Origin: Leptodactylus fallax
Taxonomy: Eukaryota > Chordata > Amphibia > Anura > Leptodactylidae
Assembly: GCA_947044405.1 (NCBI GenBank)
Contig: CAMRHE010000017.1
Span: 11,929,001 to 11,993,000 of the forward strand
Direction: 5' to 3'
DNA: 64,000 nt
The notes beneath the pieces were generated by a model. It saw nothing but the letters and a program-made list of their open reading frames with translations, ran no database searches and was not told the origin of the DNA. Numbering within the stretch: position 1 is the stretch's first letter; each line of letters opens with the position of its first letter. The translations under genes and the position numbers were made by a program. Below, one piece after another: positions 24,594-38,427 of the stretch.

Positions 24594-25016
24594 ACGGTGC
24601 TGAGCGAAAGTTTTAGACAGGCGTGGAACAAAATGCTGCAGAGTAAGAACGCTTACAGAAATAGAAGGATTAATAGTTTATTTTTTGTCAATTACTAAAA
24701 CAAAGCGAACGAAGAAAAGAGACATGTAAATGTCATCAATATTTGGTGTGACCTTTGCCCTTTGAAGGAGGAGTCCTGGAAGTGATGATCCGGCCCCCAC
24801 AGATATAGCCCTGATCTCAGCATCATCCAGTCTGTCTGGGATGACATGAAGAGACAGACGGATTGGAGCAAGCAACATCCACAGAAGATCTGTACTTAGT
24901 TCTCCAAGATGGCGGGAACAACCTCCCTGCAGAGTTCTGCCAAAAACTGTCTGCAAGTACCGAGAAGAACTGATGGAAGGCAAAGGGCAAAGGTCACACC
25001 GAATATTGATGGGATT
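24594..25016. mobile_element. Tc1/mariner-derived remnant with inner inverted repeat
   Basis: gaaagttttagacaggcgtgg and the ttaatagtttattttttgtc block at the left match a Tc1 terminal repeat (also at 5187-5262). caatatttggtgtgacct followed by ttgccctttg near 24742 is mirrored by aaagggcaaaggtcacacc and aatattgatg near 24979. The transposase is deleted and the right terminus lost. Confidence 0.6.
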
Positions 25017-26394
25017 TACAGCTATGGGACATACCAGATGGGTGTGAGGAGAAGTAGCTCACAGGGCCCAAGCCAAGCTTTTGCACCAAGGCCCCTAAAT
25101 CATTAGTTATTCCCCCCAGAAGCTCCAAGCTCTTGCCGACGGCTGGGCAGGTGCTAGGGCAAAAACATATCGGGAAAGTAAAATTTTGAAATGACCAAAG
25201 TTTTGATCGAGGTGTCTGGCAGCAACTTACTGCCCTCTACACATGCACACTCAGCTGAACTTGCATGTACATGGGGGTAGGGGACATAAGTAATAGCAGT
25301 TGGGTGAATAAGTATGACCATCTTTACTCCATCTACTGTCTACAAAGAAGCAATATAATAAGCAAGAAAAGGTGCTGGAGGGAGTGGAGTAAGGCGTCAT
25401 GCACACTTCGTCAAGGCTGTACAACTGGTCCCTATGGCTCCTTAATACAAGCCGGAGGCGACGCTGTCGAAGATTCTGCAGAACTGCACAAGACGCCTCC
25501 TCTTTATACAATTTAATACAACTCCACAACATTGAGTTTTCGCCTGCAGAAACCATCCAGCCAAAAAATGCGGCTTTCCAAGAGAGCTCACCTCCAGCGA
25601 CTTGAAGTGGGCTCCGTCAAGTTCTTTGCCCAGGAGCACCAAGGGAAATTTTGGGAGTTTTTTTTCTTTTATGTTGTGTTTATAATAAAAAAAAACAAAA
25701 TATGCAGAAGAATGAAGAGAAGAAGGAGGTGCATAGAAGGAAAGCTTGCCAGGACCCACCTGCGTTTCGGAGAGAGAATTATTTGCCTTTCCCTCAGACA
25801 GAACAGTGTGTGCTTCCATGCAAGTCCCGATTAAAGAAAAATCCTTCACAATCCAGAGAGCATATACTCAATCAGCAGTCAGAGAAGAAAAGCTCAGGGG
25901 AGCGGCAGCCACTAAACACTTCTGATAAGGTTCCTATGACTTTCCTACTAAACGGTAATTTGTTCTTTTATGTTCCGTCAATGAGAAGTCACACGTTGTG
26001 ATCTCAGAAGCTTAAATCACTTTTTTTTTTCCTCCCTCCTTTTCATCGGTTATCACTTATTCAACTTTCATAACATGAGATATTGACTTTGGCCTCTTAA
26101 CCATTTTTTTTAATCAAATTATTGATTTTCTCAGATTTTTTTTTCCTGCAGCCTTGGTCACGGCAGGTGGGAGGGGGGGGATCGAATTCTGACCAAGCAG
26201 ATAATGTCAATGGAGTTCGATAGATTCATAAATGGGCACGTGTCACTTAAGGCGGTAGTCAACTAAATGTTAATGAAAGTAATCAAGACTTACATTTCAG
26301 GCGCCCAAAAAACTCCATCTAATTGCTAATTTGTGGGAATTAATATGTATATGTGACATTGGATTTCTAAGCCTTCCTTTTCAGAGCCTACAAA
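25017..26394. other. Non-coding, unclassified
   Basis: Open frames of 68-135 codons overlap on both strands at 25251-26001 with no domain or splice context. No repeat from this window recurs here except short homopolymers. Confidence 0.35.
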
Positions 26395-26725
26395 GAACGT
26401 CTTTTACTCTGGAGGACTCAGCACCGTTGCGTCTTACATGGACAGCGCATTGATGTCAACAGGAATGGTGCAGTACTTCATTTCTCCTGTGGTGTCAGTG
26501 TAGAGAAAGTGAACACTTGTAGCAAGGATTGGCCAACGATCATAGCCGATCACTGCAGGTAATTTAATATTCTGGGACAGATCTTTTAACCTACATTTTA
26601 CAACATTCACAAGCGTTGACAAATCTCCCTGAACATTCAGGAGGCTGCCGACATAAGGGGTGACCTCCAGGTCCACTCTGCATCTGTCAGGCTCAATGTG
26701 ATTTTGTACATGATTTGGGCACATT
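26395..26725 (+). repeat. Family F repeat, diverged
   Basis: Contains gcagtacttcatttctcctg, a gtggtgtcagtgtag block and cacttgtagcaaggattgg in the order found in the copy at 28225-28405. The 96-codon minus-strand open frame across it is a by-product of the repeat. Confidence 0.6.
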
Positions 26726-26869
26726 ATGTGTCAGTCACATCACAGAAAGGAACATGGCTGCATGTTTTCATGTCCGCATTGCAAAAGGGGCTTAGCCACA
26801 TCACAAATTTTAACCACGCTGTTCTCATGGCTATTGGATAGCAAAGGTTGGCAAGTATTCACCCAATCA

Positions 26870-27195
26870 CTATGGTTAGGTCATCAACATCAGATCGGTG
26901 GGAGTCTGACACCCGGAACCCCCTCTACTACCTGTTCTCAGCAGCTGATAACACAGTGAATGGAGCAGGAAGCAGACAGCTCCGTTCTCTGTATAGTGGT
27001 CAGACCAGGTACTGCAGATAAGCTTCCATTCACTTGAATAGAAGTTAAGCTGCAGTGACTTTGTTCTGCCACTGCTTCCTACTTAAGAATAACTTATCGA
27101 TGTGGGTGCCAGGTGTTAGACCCCGACCAATATGATATCGATGACCTATGCTTAGGAAAGGTCATTAATAATTTTGGCTTAAACCCCTTTAAGGG
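26870..27195 (+). repeat. Family A repeat
   Basis: cagatcggtgggagtctgac, ctgtatagtggtcag, the ttccattcacttgaatag block and a terminal aaacccctttaa are all present, so the copy is close to full length. Confidence 0.75.
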
Positions 27196-27920
27196 TCTTT
27201 TATACTATTTCATATTTTAGCATATTATATAATTTATCAAATTTTAGAGGGGACTGATCAGCTCTCATTACATTTCTAATTTATATATATATTTTTTTTA
27301 TATATATCAGGATCCTATCTGAAATGTCACAAAGCCAAAAATCCTTTTCATAATAACTTTCTAGCTTTTCAGAACTGAGAGATAAAAATACCCGGCTCGG
27401 CTAGACGTCGTCTTATGACCAATAAAAACAAATATGTTGCTGGCTGTGCAGATTTCTGGTAATATAGTAAAATGTGCAGATAATTACAGAGAGTCAGTCT
27501 AACTCAGGGAGCGGGTCTTATAAAAGGGAGTGTGTCAGGTCCAAAATGACTCCCAAATCATAAAGAGTGACATGTAGGAGCCTTTAATGGGAACAAAATA
27601 CCTTTTAGTGGTCACAAATCAATGCAGAGATAATCATCTTTTGATGGACATGCAACTCAGCCTGCAAGTGCACTGGAGGCGGGGCCTGGTATGCCTACAG
27701 AGAGCTGCAGGTGCTCTGGCTCTCCTCTAGATTTGCTTCCCCTTTAGCTGTGCTACCCATTTTAAGCTTCTGTCTGTAGGCACATCAGGCTCCGCCCCCA
27801 GTGCACTTATAGGCTTATACAAACAACTGATATATGTGAGCCCAATTTTAGAAATTCATCCTATTCAGGACCCTCATTAAGTCAAAAGCAATCTCTTTGA
27901 AGGACTTGGTAAGTCCAGGC
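27196..27920. other. Non-coding, unclassified, AT-rich at left
   Basis: Contains a short tatatata run near 27283-27308. Nothing else recognised. Confidence 0.35.
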
Positions 27921-27924
27921 ATTT

Positions 27925-28075
27925 AGACTATGTTCACAAGATGGAATTTGGCATCGATTTAGAGGCGGATTCCATCAAAAACAATCAGCATCAAATTTTG
28001 CCATGAATCTGCCTCCCATTGCTGGGGTTCCACCTCAAATTCCTCTTCATTTAGCCATGTGAATGTACCCTAAAG
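27925..28075. repeat. Family G repeat (gttcacatgnngaattt type)
   Basis: ctatgttcacaagatggaat, ttagaggcggattccatc and agccatgtgaatgtacccta form imperfect inverted ends; copies are at 43295-43510, 46690-46790 and 47195-47460. Confidence 0.55.
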
Positions 28076-28079
28076 GGGA

Positions 28080-28225
28080 TTTCTGGCCCCCAATACATGT
28101 CTCATACGGAGAACCGAGGCAATTAATATCTGATCTGTACGGGCCCAACACCCGGAACCAGCATAGATCAGCTATTCTGATCCGATAGTGATGACCTATC
28201 ATCAGTATGCCACATGCATTATGGA
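28080..28225 (+). repeat. Family A repeat, partial
   Basis: ttaatatctgatctgtacg, cccaacacccggaacc and agatcagc blocks. Confidence 0.6.
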
Positions 28226-28412
28226 TGGGAAAACCCCTTGAAATGGAACGTCTTGATTTCAGTGGTAACTATGTAATACTTCATTACACCTGTGGTGGTG
28301 CTGTAGGAAAATCAACCACTTGCTACCAGATTCAATCAAAGATTACAGCTGATCACTGGGCACCCAATTAGCTAATCTTTGAGGAGGTAAATTGGACAAC
28401 CCCTTTAAATGA
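28226..28412 (+). repeat. Family F repeat
   Basis: actatgtaatacttcattac, ctgtggtggtgctgtagg and accacttgctacc, ending ggacaacccctttaa, so this copy keeps a TTAA-type right end. Confidence 0.65.
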
Positions 28413-29265
28413 ATAAACCTACACAAACCAAGATCCTATAGAGTCAGAAAAGTCAAACTATTATTCTAAAAAAAATCTATTAAACGCTTCGTATTATAAA
28501 CCAACATCCTACGAGAAGCGTGCACGGCCGCTAGATTAACACAGGTTACGCCAAGTCAATCCGTGAATAGCGGAAAGTGACACAATAGGAGGGGGGACCA
28601 GGAAAAAGCTAACGGCTGGCGTGGAGCCTCTTGACCCGATTTCAGGCTTAATTCGCATTATGGTTTTGATAAATGTCATTATTTCACTCAATTTAAAATA
28701 AAAGACGGATTAGTGAACGGTATTTCAGAGTGCTACGAGCTACCCACACACCATCTGAGGGTTGTGTTTTGTAACAAGTGAGGAGAGTAAATTAAATCAT
28801 AGCCAAATGCTAAGGCGAAAGAAAGAAGAAAATTGGGCGAGGGGGAAGTTCAGAAGAAAAAAAAAAAAAAAAAAAAACTGCTTTAAAGAGATTAAATGCT
28901 CAAAGAACAATAATAGGTTACAATTCTCCCGTGGAAACCAAATTCCTAGTAATTGTACAAAGGGAAGGATGAATTAGACAACCCCGTGTGGATCGGAAGG
29001 CATGATTGTAGCACATGGCGGATCCCGAGGAACATGCAGGAAAAATTACAGCGCACGGTATTGATTATAGGCCGTGATACATAATGGAAGGTAATCTAAA
29101 AGAAAGCGCTGCGGGGGGTTAGATTATTGCAGCTTTTATGTTTAGGGGATGGAAACGGGAATGATTTAAGCAGATGCCTTAAAAAGTTACAGTGGAATTA
29201 AAAAGACAAGAGCTAAAAAAAAAAAAATAAAGATTACTAATATGGGATTGTACCTAATGGCAAAC
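28413..29265. other. Non-coding, apparently single-copy
   Basis: A 22-A tract lies at 28857-28878. The rest shows no repeats; no exon recognised. Confidence 0.35.
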
Positions 29266-29269
29266 CAAT

Positions 29270-29585
29270 TAAAAGGGGTTGCCCATCCCCAAAAGGATTT
29301 TTCATACTGATGTTGGATCTTGTGGATAGGTCTTTAGTACGTGATCGGATGGGGTCAGACACCCGGAACCTGACTCTAAGCGCCAGAAGATGATGCAGTC
29401 TAGGGAGGACGTGTGCACTATTCAAATAATAAGAGCAGAGCTGCAGTTCCCTGGAACCACCACTATACAGTGGAAGGGGCTGCTGTGCCGTTCCTATTAC
29501 TTGAATAGGAGAGCTGCTGAAAGAGCCGATTTGTGCAGGGATCGGATGTCAAACCCCCCACAGATCACATACGGATGACATTTTG
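29270..29585 (+). repeat. Family A repeat carrying the 39-bp minisatellite progenitor
   Basis: Between the ggggtcagacacccggaacc block and the cccccacagatcac end this copy contains gagctgcagttccctggaa immediately followed by ccaccactatacagtgga. That is a single copy of the unit tandemly repeated at 52161-56959. It is followed by cctattacttgaatagg, which also follows the minisatellite as ctgttacttgaataag. Confidence 0.85.
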
Positions 29586-29845
29586 GGGCTGGACACTGCA
29601 GTCTTATTTATGTATACTGGCCTCATACCCCTGCGATAGAGCATCTACTGAGCTCCTGATCAGACACCATCTTGGCTGTATTGTTGCTCATTCTCTTTGC
29701 TCTGCTATTAATTCCATGATACATCAGCACAGCATCACATGGGCAGCTAGAGACTGTGCTAGAGCTACCTGCTGGACGACGGTGTAATTATTGTTCTCTC
29801 TATATTCTCCTAAATAATTTAAGAAACTATGGGGGAAACTTACTT

Positions 29846-30112
29846 AGGCTAGGTTCACATCTGCATTGGAGTCTCCGCCGCACGTTCAGTCTAAAATTTG
29901 CAGAGAGAAAAGTCCAGAACGGAGGACTTTTTTCTCCACCTGTTTCAGTATAAAACCAGTAGAAACCCAAAAGACTCCACTATAGTCTATGGGGTTCGCG
30001 GGTAACCGCTTTTTTAGCGGATGGACTCTCTTTCTTTCGGGTCCCCATGTGGACCTGAACAACGGAGAGACGAACGCTAGTGTGAACCTAGTATAACCCA
30101 TCCACACTAATC
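29846..30112. mobile_element. Family J element, complete copy
   Basis: It begins ctaggttcacatctgcatt and ends gctagtgtgaacctag, giving short inverted ends. tagtctatggggttcgcggg and gggtccccatgtggacc are inner markers. A second copy at 62631-63660 is interrupted by a LINE. Confidence 0.7.
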
Positions 30113-30189
30113 TTCTGGTATAGATGGGTGTAAATGTGGCACAGGGCCCTTTCTTATGCCTCGCTTGCTATGTTTTTATGAACTTGGCT

Positions 30190-30510
30190 GAGCAGGGATG
30201 CTTTGGGTCACCAAATATGTTGTAACTGATGCCAAAAAATGGTCGCACAGGCCATGAAAGTCGTCACATTTTTTTGCGCAAAAATTGTGACTTTTCAAGT
30301 TCTGTACCTTGCATGGTGCTATCAGATCTATCATTTACACCCGTTTTCTGATATAAATGACGCTAGAAAACTTGCATCAGTAAGCGTAAAACTTCTGTTT
30401 CCATGCATGGATCCCGGAAGATGTCCCTAATTTACGTACCTTTAGGCACAAACTCTGGCAGGGCATATAAAGACCAGCATGGAAAATGGTCTAAATAAAT
30501 CAGTCCCACA
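30190..30510. repeat. Family E repeat
   Basis: Contains ttttttgcgcaaaaattgtg, taccttgcatggtgc and aaataaatcagtccc, in family E order. Confidence 0.5.
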
Positions 30511-30825
30511 ATTGAAATTCCCTATCGGTATGTTTTTGGAGTAGGAGAAGAAACCCTGAGAAAACCAAGAACACACCGGGAGATCATACATGCTCTATGT
30601 AGATGTCTTTAGATTCAAACCCAGGACCCCAGCCCTGAATTGCCTATAATATACGAGTCAGAATACACACGAGGTGAAAGAAAAAGAGAAAGAATTTACT
30701 TTTAAAGTATAAAAATTATATCTTCATGGTATCTTCAGTGTAGCAGATATGTTAGGAGCCACTTTTCGTGGTTGTCTTACATGTTTTACTCTAAAGTCCT
30801 CCAGTCCCAGCAGCACAGAATTGCC

Positions 30826-31282
30826 CTACAGAATCCTGATGGCCAGGCCTCTACTAATGTCTGGTTGCGGTTCCTCCGGACACATTTTGGGATCCACCAC
30901 TTTCTTTGTGGTGTAGATGAATCCTTGGCTGGACATGCTTCCTTCACATGCCGATTTCCAACAAGAGGCTATGTACTGGCAGATTGCGTTTAAAATTAGG
31001 GCTGCAGGACCATGTAGAGCTCCGAATAGATCTGCTATACCTATGTTTAATAAAGCTATTGTAGGGTTGGGTTTATTTGTATATTTCACTACTAAAAAGA
31101 TTACGCGAAACATATATCAGCAGAAGGGGGAAACCGTGGGACAGAACAACCAAAGATTACTCAAAGTGCCCACCTGTCCACACTGTCTCCAACTTGTGTC
31201 AGAATACCCAGAGATTATATGTACTGATCTAGTAGAAAGAGAAGATACCAGTGTAGCTGGAGATTCTTCACCTGGTCTTTGA
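30826..31282. other. Unidentified open frames on both strands
   Basis: A 121-codon plus-strand frame (30917-31282) overlaps a 95-codon minus-strand frame (30826-31113, reading LNIGIADLFGALHGPAAL). Neither matches a family I can name. The minus frame has a hydrophobic stretch that could be a membrane segment. The frames might be a remnant of an unrecognised mobile element or chance. Confidence 0.2.
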
Positions 31283-31376
31283 CTGCTGTCAGTGTCATTA
31301 TGCAGGAGCAAGGGGGCAGATAGCTGGTGGCCAAGGTCTGGGATTGGATTGTGGTCTGGCAGTTGAGTACCCCAGC

Positions 31377-32771
31377 TCTATCATATAACCCTATATATCA
31401 TATAACCCTATATATCATATAATCCTATATATCATATAACCCTATATATCATATAACCCTATATATCATAACCCTATATATCACAGAGCTCAGCTTCTCT
31501 CCTCTATCATATAACCCTATATATCATATAACCCTATATATCATAAACTTATATATCACAGAGCTCAGCTTCTCTCCTCTATCATATAACCCTATATATC
31601 ACAGAGCTCAGCTTCTCTCCTCTATCCTATAACCCTATATATCACAGAGCTCAGCTTCTCTCCTATATCCTATAACCCTATATATCACAGAGCTCAGCTT
31701 CTCTCCTCTATCATATAACCCTATATATCACAGAGCTCAGCTTCTCTCCTCTATCATATAACCTATATCTCACAGAGCTCAGCTTCTCTCCTCTATCATA
31801 TAACCCTATATATCACAGAGCTCAGCTTCTCTCCTCTATCCTATAACCCTATATATCACAGAGCTCAGCTTCTCTCCTCTATCCTATAACCCTATATATC
31901 ACAGAGCTCAGCTTCTCTCCTCTATCCTATAACCCTATATATCACAGAGCTCAGCTTCTCTCCTCTATCATATAACCCTATATATCACAGAGCTCAGCTT
32001 CTCTCCTCTATCATATAACCTATATCTCACAGAGCTCAGCTTCTCTCCTCTATCCTATAACCCTATATATCACAGAGCTCAGCTTCTCTCCTCTATCCTA
32101 TAACCCTATATATCACAGAGCTCAGCTTCTCTCCCTCTATCATATAACCCTATATATCACAGAGCTCAGCTTCTCTCCTCTATCATATAACCTATATCTC
32201 ACAGAGCTCAGCTTCTCTCCTCTATCATATAACCCTATATATCACAGAGCTCAGCTTCTCCCCTCTATCATATAACCTATATACCACAGAGCTCAGCTTC
32301 TCTCCTCTATCATATAACCCTATATATCACACAGCTCAGCTTCTCTCCTCTATCATATAACCTATATATCACAGAGCTCAGCTTCTCTCCTCTATCTATA
32401 ACCCTATATATCACAGAGCTCAGCTTCTCTCCTCTATCATATAACCCTATATATCACAGAGCTCAGCTTCTCTCCTCTATCATATAACCCTATATATCAC
32501 AGAGCTCAGCTTCTCTCCTCTATCATATATCGCTATATATCACAGAGCTCAGCTTCTCTCCTCTATCATATATCGCTATATATCACAGAGCCGCTCCCCC
32601 CTCAGCTTTCACGACCCCCTCTCTCCTCTATCTTATAACCCTATATATCACAGAGCTCAGCTTCTCTCCTCTATCATATAACCTTATATATCACAGAGCT
32701 CAGCTTCTCTCCTCTATCATATAACCCTATATATCACAGAGCTCAGCTTCTCTCCTCTATCATATAACCTA
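31377..32771. repeat. 43-bp minisatellite, left part
   Basis: Head-to-tail units of 43 bp contain cacagagctcagcttctctc and a ctctatcatataaccctatatat part. The first ~100 bp is a shorter 17-18-bp repeat of catataaccctatatat alone, which looks like the array's young or ancestral edge. Around 32 units lie here. One break in pattern occurs near 32590-32630 (gagccgctcccccctcagc). Confidence 0.97.
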
Positions 32772-34361
<1,590 letters not shown>

Positions 34362-34860
34362 TATATATCACAGAGCTCAGCTTCTCTCCCTTTAACCCTT
34401 TCACACACTCACTTCTCTCCCTATCATATAACCCTATATATCACAGAGCTCAGCTTCTCTCCTCTATTATATAACCCTATATATCACTGAGCTCAGCTTC
34501 TCTCCTCTATCATATAACCCTATATATCACAGAGCTCAGCTTTTCTCCTCTACCATATAACCCTATATATCACAGAGCTCAGCTTCTCTCCTCTATCCTA
34601 TAACCCTATATATCACTGAGCTCAGCTTCTCTCCTCTATCATATAACCCTATATATCACATAGCTCAGCTTCTCTCCTCTACCATATAACCTATATATCA
34701 CAGAGCTCAGCTTCTCTCCTCTATCATATAACCCTATATATCACAGAGCTCAGCTTCTCTCCTCTATCCTATAACCCTATATATCACTGAGCTCAGCTTC
34801 TCTCCTCTATCCTATAACCCTATATACTACAGAGCTCAGCTTCTCTCCTCTATCCCATAT
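34362..34860. repeat. 43-bp minisatellite, right part
   Basis: The same unit and orientation as 31377-32771, about 11 units, with variants (cactgagctcag, cacatagctcag) that are not seen in the left part. Confidence 0.96.
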
Positions 34861-35940
34861 TTTGATGTATGACAGAACTAAGCTCCCCATCCCCCCCAGC
34901 CATGATTTTACCAGTGAGGCTGGACCCTAAACAATGACTGTGTGAGTGACTAGGACTTTGTGTTTTTTTTTGTCTATGAAACCCATGAGCGTTATTTAGC
35001 AGTTCGCTGCAAGCGGAAAAATTCAATAAGTGCGTTTAACCTTCTGTATAACAAGTTCAACTTCTAAATGTGTTAATTACCGGCTGTTTACAGAGCGACG
35101 TGAAGGTCTCCAATTATTCCGACGCAGCCACAGATGTTTGCTCAGAAACTATTTTGTCTTTGTTTTAATTGAGGAGCGAAGCCGAGGAAAGGTGCAGCGC
35201 CTGTGATAGCGATTAATAGGGAGGAAGCGAAAATAACTCCCTGATAAGCTGAAAATAAAATAATTAACCTAGGAGAGCGGCGAGAAGCCTTAGGGAGGAT
35301 TGAGACCGCCAGGCAGAGCCCTCGCCTCTCACTGGATTTCACCCGTGCTGGCTGTAGATAATGCAGAGAATTCAGATACATAGGCGGGAGTCTGACGAGA
35401 ACACCAGGGCCGGGCAGGCTCTGACACCGCTCCGCCACTACGAGGATTCAGGAAATGTAATTCTATTAGCTGAAGATAGCGGGGACTCTGGATTTCTTGG
35501 GATTAGACCACAAGACGTAACCTACGTGATGGCAGGGGAACAAAATAGGCTTTTTTGGAAAGGAAGACGAAAAGTTAACCCCTTGATGCATTAAAGCTTA
35601 AAAGCGAGACGACTGCAGTTAGGAAGAATACTCTGTCTCTAGGTTGTGGACAGATTACGTGATGTCACTATGTTAGAGGCTCAGTGCACATGGCACAAAA
35701 TACACGTAAACCTGACCACACATCCTACCCACTGCCGACAGCTATTCCTTCTTACCCTCCGAGTGTGCAGGTGTTCATAACAGGGAGAGGGAAATGGCCA
35801 CTGACAGATGCCTCGGGCTCCAGGGTGCATCTTAGACAGTTTGCAATGCTTACACTGAAAAATATGAGCAGTGGATTTTTTAGATTTGCTCAAGGGGAGA
35901 AAAATTGGAGCCAGTCACTAATTTTTCCTACAAAAAATCC
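34861..35940. other. Non-coding, mostly single-copy
   Basis: 34960-35600 shows no repeats and has GA-rich CG-containing sequence. Overlapping 77-98-codon frames on both strands at 35142-35594 have no domain. No exon recognised. Confidence 0.35.
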
Positions 35941-35944
35941 CATT

Positions 35945-36205
35945 CTGGGACATATTACTTGAATAGGGGCACCACTGTATGCGCTGCCCATCCCCTAGCA
36001 GATTCCCGCACCCAGAGGCTACTAGAAAAGCTGATTTGTACAGGGTCTAGGTGTGACCCCAACAAATCCCACAGTAATGACCTATCTGTAGAAATTCGAT
36101 TTGGGGCTGAAAAAACCCTTTACCGATCCTTAGGAAAAGTCAACATCTGAAGATCAGTGGCCTAGACCCCCAGGACCCCCACAGATCAGCTGTTTGAAAT
36201 CACGT
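35945..36205 (-). repeat. Family A repeat, diverged
   Basis: attacttgaataggggcacc, gctgatttgtacaggg and acccccacagatcagctg blocks. Confidence 0.6.
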
Positions 36206-36265
36206 TGCTCTGTGAGTGACCTCGGTCTATAAGATATTTATGACATATTCTGCAGATACGGCATA

Positions 36266-36440
36266 AGACTTGGGCTACATGGTGACTCTCGTCGTGCGAC
36301 CAAAGATCACTGGGTCACCATGTGACTCGCCACATAAACACAATCCCTAGTTTGCCGCAATTGTGTCTTCTAGTCGTATAGCGCTCGATTATTTTGTGAC
36401 TAAGAGTGGCGGCACACTAGGGCCGAAAATGCAACTCCAT
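36266..36440. repeat. Second copy of the gggctaca-gtgac element, partial
   Basis: gacttgggctacatggtgac at the left and ggcggcacactaggg at the right match the element at 3457-3764; the middle is shortened. Confidence 0.5.
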
Positions 36441-37139
36441 GATCTATGGTCGTACCACGTGAATCGTGTAGCTCCAGATTAAACGTCTCAGTCAGGAATA
36501 CCCCTTTAACTAGAAATTCTAGAAGTAGTCTAGTAAAGTCTAGTACAGTTCACTCTACACAGTTATAAGACGACCCGGTCATGGCATATAAGACACACAC
36601 ACAAGAATTCGCCATCGTAAGGCTCTGGACAAGTAGACTCCGACACCACACACCATTTATCATAGGACAAGTGCAAGTCACAGAGCGCGCTGTAAATTCC
36701 AGTTTTCTGCATAGATGGTCAACTAATGAGATTAATGTTTTATTTCTTCTGTACCTCGGCGAGATGATTTATCTGTACACTACTCATAATCAATTACACC
36801 GCACACTGGGACCAATTACAAGCCCGGTGTAGACTCCGAGGCACCATCTTACACAAGGGCGGAAGGCAGAACACTACACAGCTTTCTGGGCTTTGGATTC
36901 TCCGGTGTCACCAAACGTCAGGGTTATTTTTTACCTTTGCAGAAGGAGAGTCCAAAGTGTAAAGACTGAATTTATTAAGTAGGATAATCCTAGAAAGGTC
37001 TGCAGTAGGGTCTGCTCATTATGGTCACACAGGGAAAGGAAAAACTCTGCACGGGAAATAGAAGTCCCCGAATAAAGATGTATTGTGTATCCATTGGTTA
37101 CGATAGATCATTGGAGTGAATGACTTATGGGACCCGCGC
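36441..37139. other. Non-coding, unclassified
   Basis: No gene or clear repeat apart from a short cccctttaa end near 36505. Confidence 0.35.
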
Positions 37140-37520
37140 CGACCACCAGACCGCAGCTAGGAGGAGTTTGAATAAGGCGGCGGACTAGCATGCACCCCGC
37201 TGATCCACTGAAAGGCTATGGCACTGACTGAAGCGGCTGTGTACAACAGGATTACCCAATATGGCAACTGGTAGGGGTCCAAGTGGTTTGGCCCCCACTG
37301 ATCTAGCAGTCTATAAGTGATAAATGCTTCAGGCTGGACTACCCTTTGCGTGAGATTAGTAAAACATTGCCGCCTCTTATCCAGTGGCTGTTTCTGGTAT
37401 TGCAACTAGACCCTATTCAAATGAATAGAGCAGCTCTGCTATACCAGACACAGCCTATTGTACAAGCAGGGCACAGATTCTGGACTGTAGCCATGTTTTT
37501 CTATCTCATATAAACCCTTT
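37140..37520 (-). repeat. Family A repeat, diverged
   Basis: caaatgaatagagcagctctg, ataccagacacagcc and a terminal aaaccctttaa are present. Confidence 0.55.
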
Positions 37521-37749
37521 AAGTTATTAAAGGGAGACGCTGGGCAGAACTGATATAGCACCAAAAAAAAATGGTAAAATGCTGATCAAAAAAAAAATAT
37601 CTGTAAATAATCTCCAAGGAAACTGACTTGCAATGCAGATTTTGAACCTGCTTTAAGTCAATTTTGTTACCATTTTTTGCAATTTATTTGATCCTTTGCA
37701 ATGTATCGAGAGAAATCTGCAACAATATCTGCATGCAAAACATACTTAA

Positions 37750-38075
37750 AGGGGATTTGCATGAGTTGCATATTATGGATTTGGTCATTAATATCAGATT
37801 GCTGGGGGGTTTGACACCTGGGATCTTCGAGATCATCTGAAGAAACCGCTGTTTGGGTGAACCTTGCAGCCCCTTCACTGAATACCAAGCAAAGCACCAT
37901 ACATGACATAGAGGCTGTGCATGCTTCTTGAATGGGACTGAGCTGCACACAGGCCACGTGACAAACAAATGTGATTTCACCAACCTGGGCCAGCAGTTGA
38001 TCTGTGGGAATTCAGGATATCCAACCACCAAAGATATACTGATGACCTAGTCTGATAGGTCATCAAAATGTAACT
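37750..38075 (+). repeat. Family A repeat, near full length
   Basis: ttaaaggggatttgcatgag, gattgctggggggtttgacac, ataccaagcaaagcaccatac, cttgaatgggactgagctgc and gtgatttcacc occur in family order. It ends about 210 bp left of SUCLG2 exon C. Confidence 0.8.
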
Positions 38076-38284
38076 CTCGAAACCCCTATAACATGCTTTA
38101 TTTTGCTAGATCAACAACAAATTTTTTTTTTTACTGCAATTTCCACCCCTTGTGGAGGAACCCTGAATATGATAGGCTGCTGAGGGCAATGGCTTCACTT
38201 TACCCCTGCATTTGATAACTGCCGGGGGGGGGGGGGGGCAGTGCATAGTTACATGTCCCTCTGTGTGTGGCAAAAGCAGGTTAC

Positions 38285-38427
38285 CTTGGGGTCTGCGGTG
38301 AGCAGCTTGAAGGCCTGATACACCTGAGATTCTTTGACACCACCTCCGAGATCAAGGAAGTTTGCAGGTTTTCCCCCGTGAAGATCAATGATGTCGCATG
38401 TAGCCATGGCCAGACCGGCCCCGTTCA
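38285..38427 (-). CDS. SUCLG2: SUCLG2 internal exon C (CoA-ligase domain, [13 protein letters not shown])
   Basis: The 143-bp exon follows a pyrimidine-rich acceptor ending cttcag and ends AAG|gtaacc (phase 0). It completes the split Val codon and adds 47 codons, [13 protein letters not shown] through [16 protein letters not shown] to LLTADPK. The glycine-rich [13 protein letters not shown] is the hallmark of the CoA-ligase domain of succinyl-CoA ligase beta subunits. The reading frame is intact, with residue differences from the mammalian protein typical of an orthologue, so this is a functional gene and not a processed copy (introns are present). The next expected exon, starting VEAILVN and containing NIFGGIVNC, was looked for by eye in the 38 kb to the left and not found; it probably lies outside the window. 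Confidence 0.96.

Noticed and set aside
25251..26001. Several 83-135-codon frames
   Set aside because: They overlap on both strands and have no domain; chance openness.
26434..26724. 96-codon minus-strand frame as a possible exon
   Set aside because: The same sequence recurs as family F repeats at 12662-12840 and 28226-28412.
38221..38240. G-run as a possible quadruplex regulator near exon C
   Set aside because: A single long homopolymer run without the four-tract pattern; more likely a slippage-prone tract or assembly artefact.
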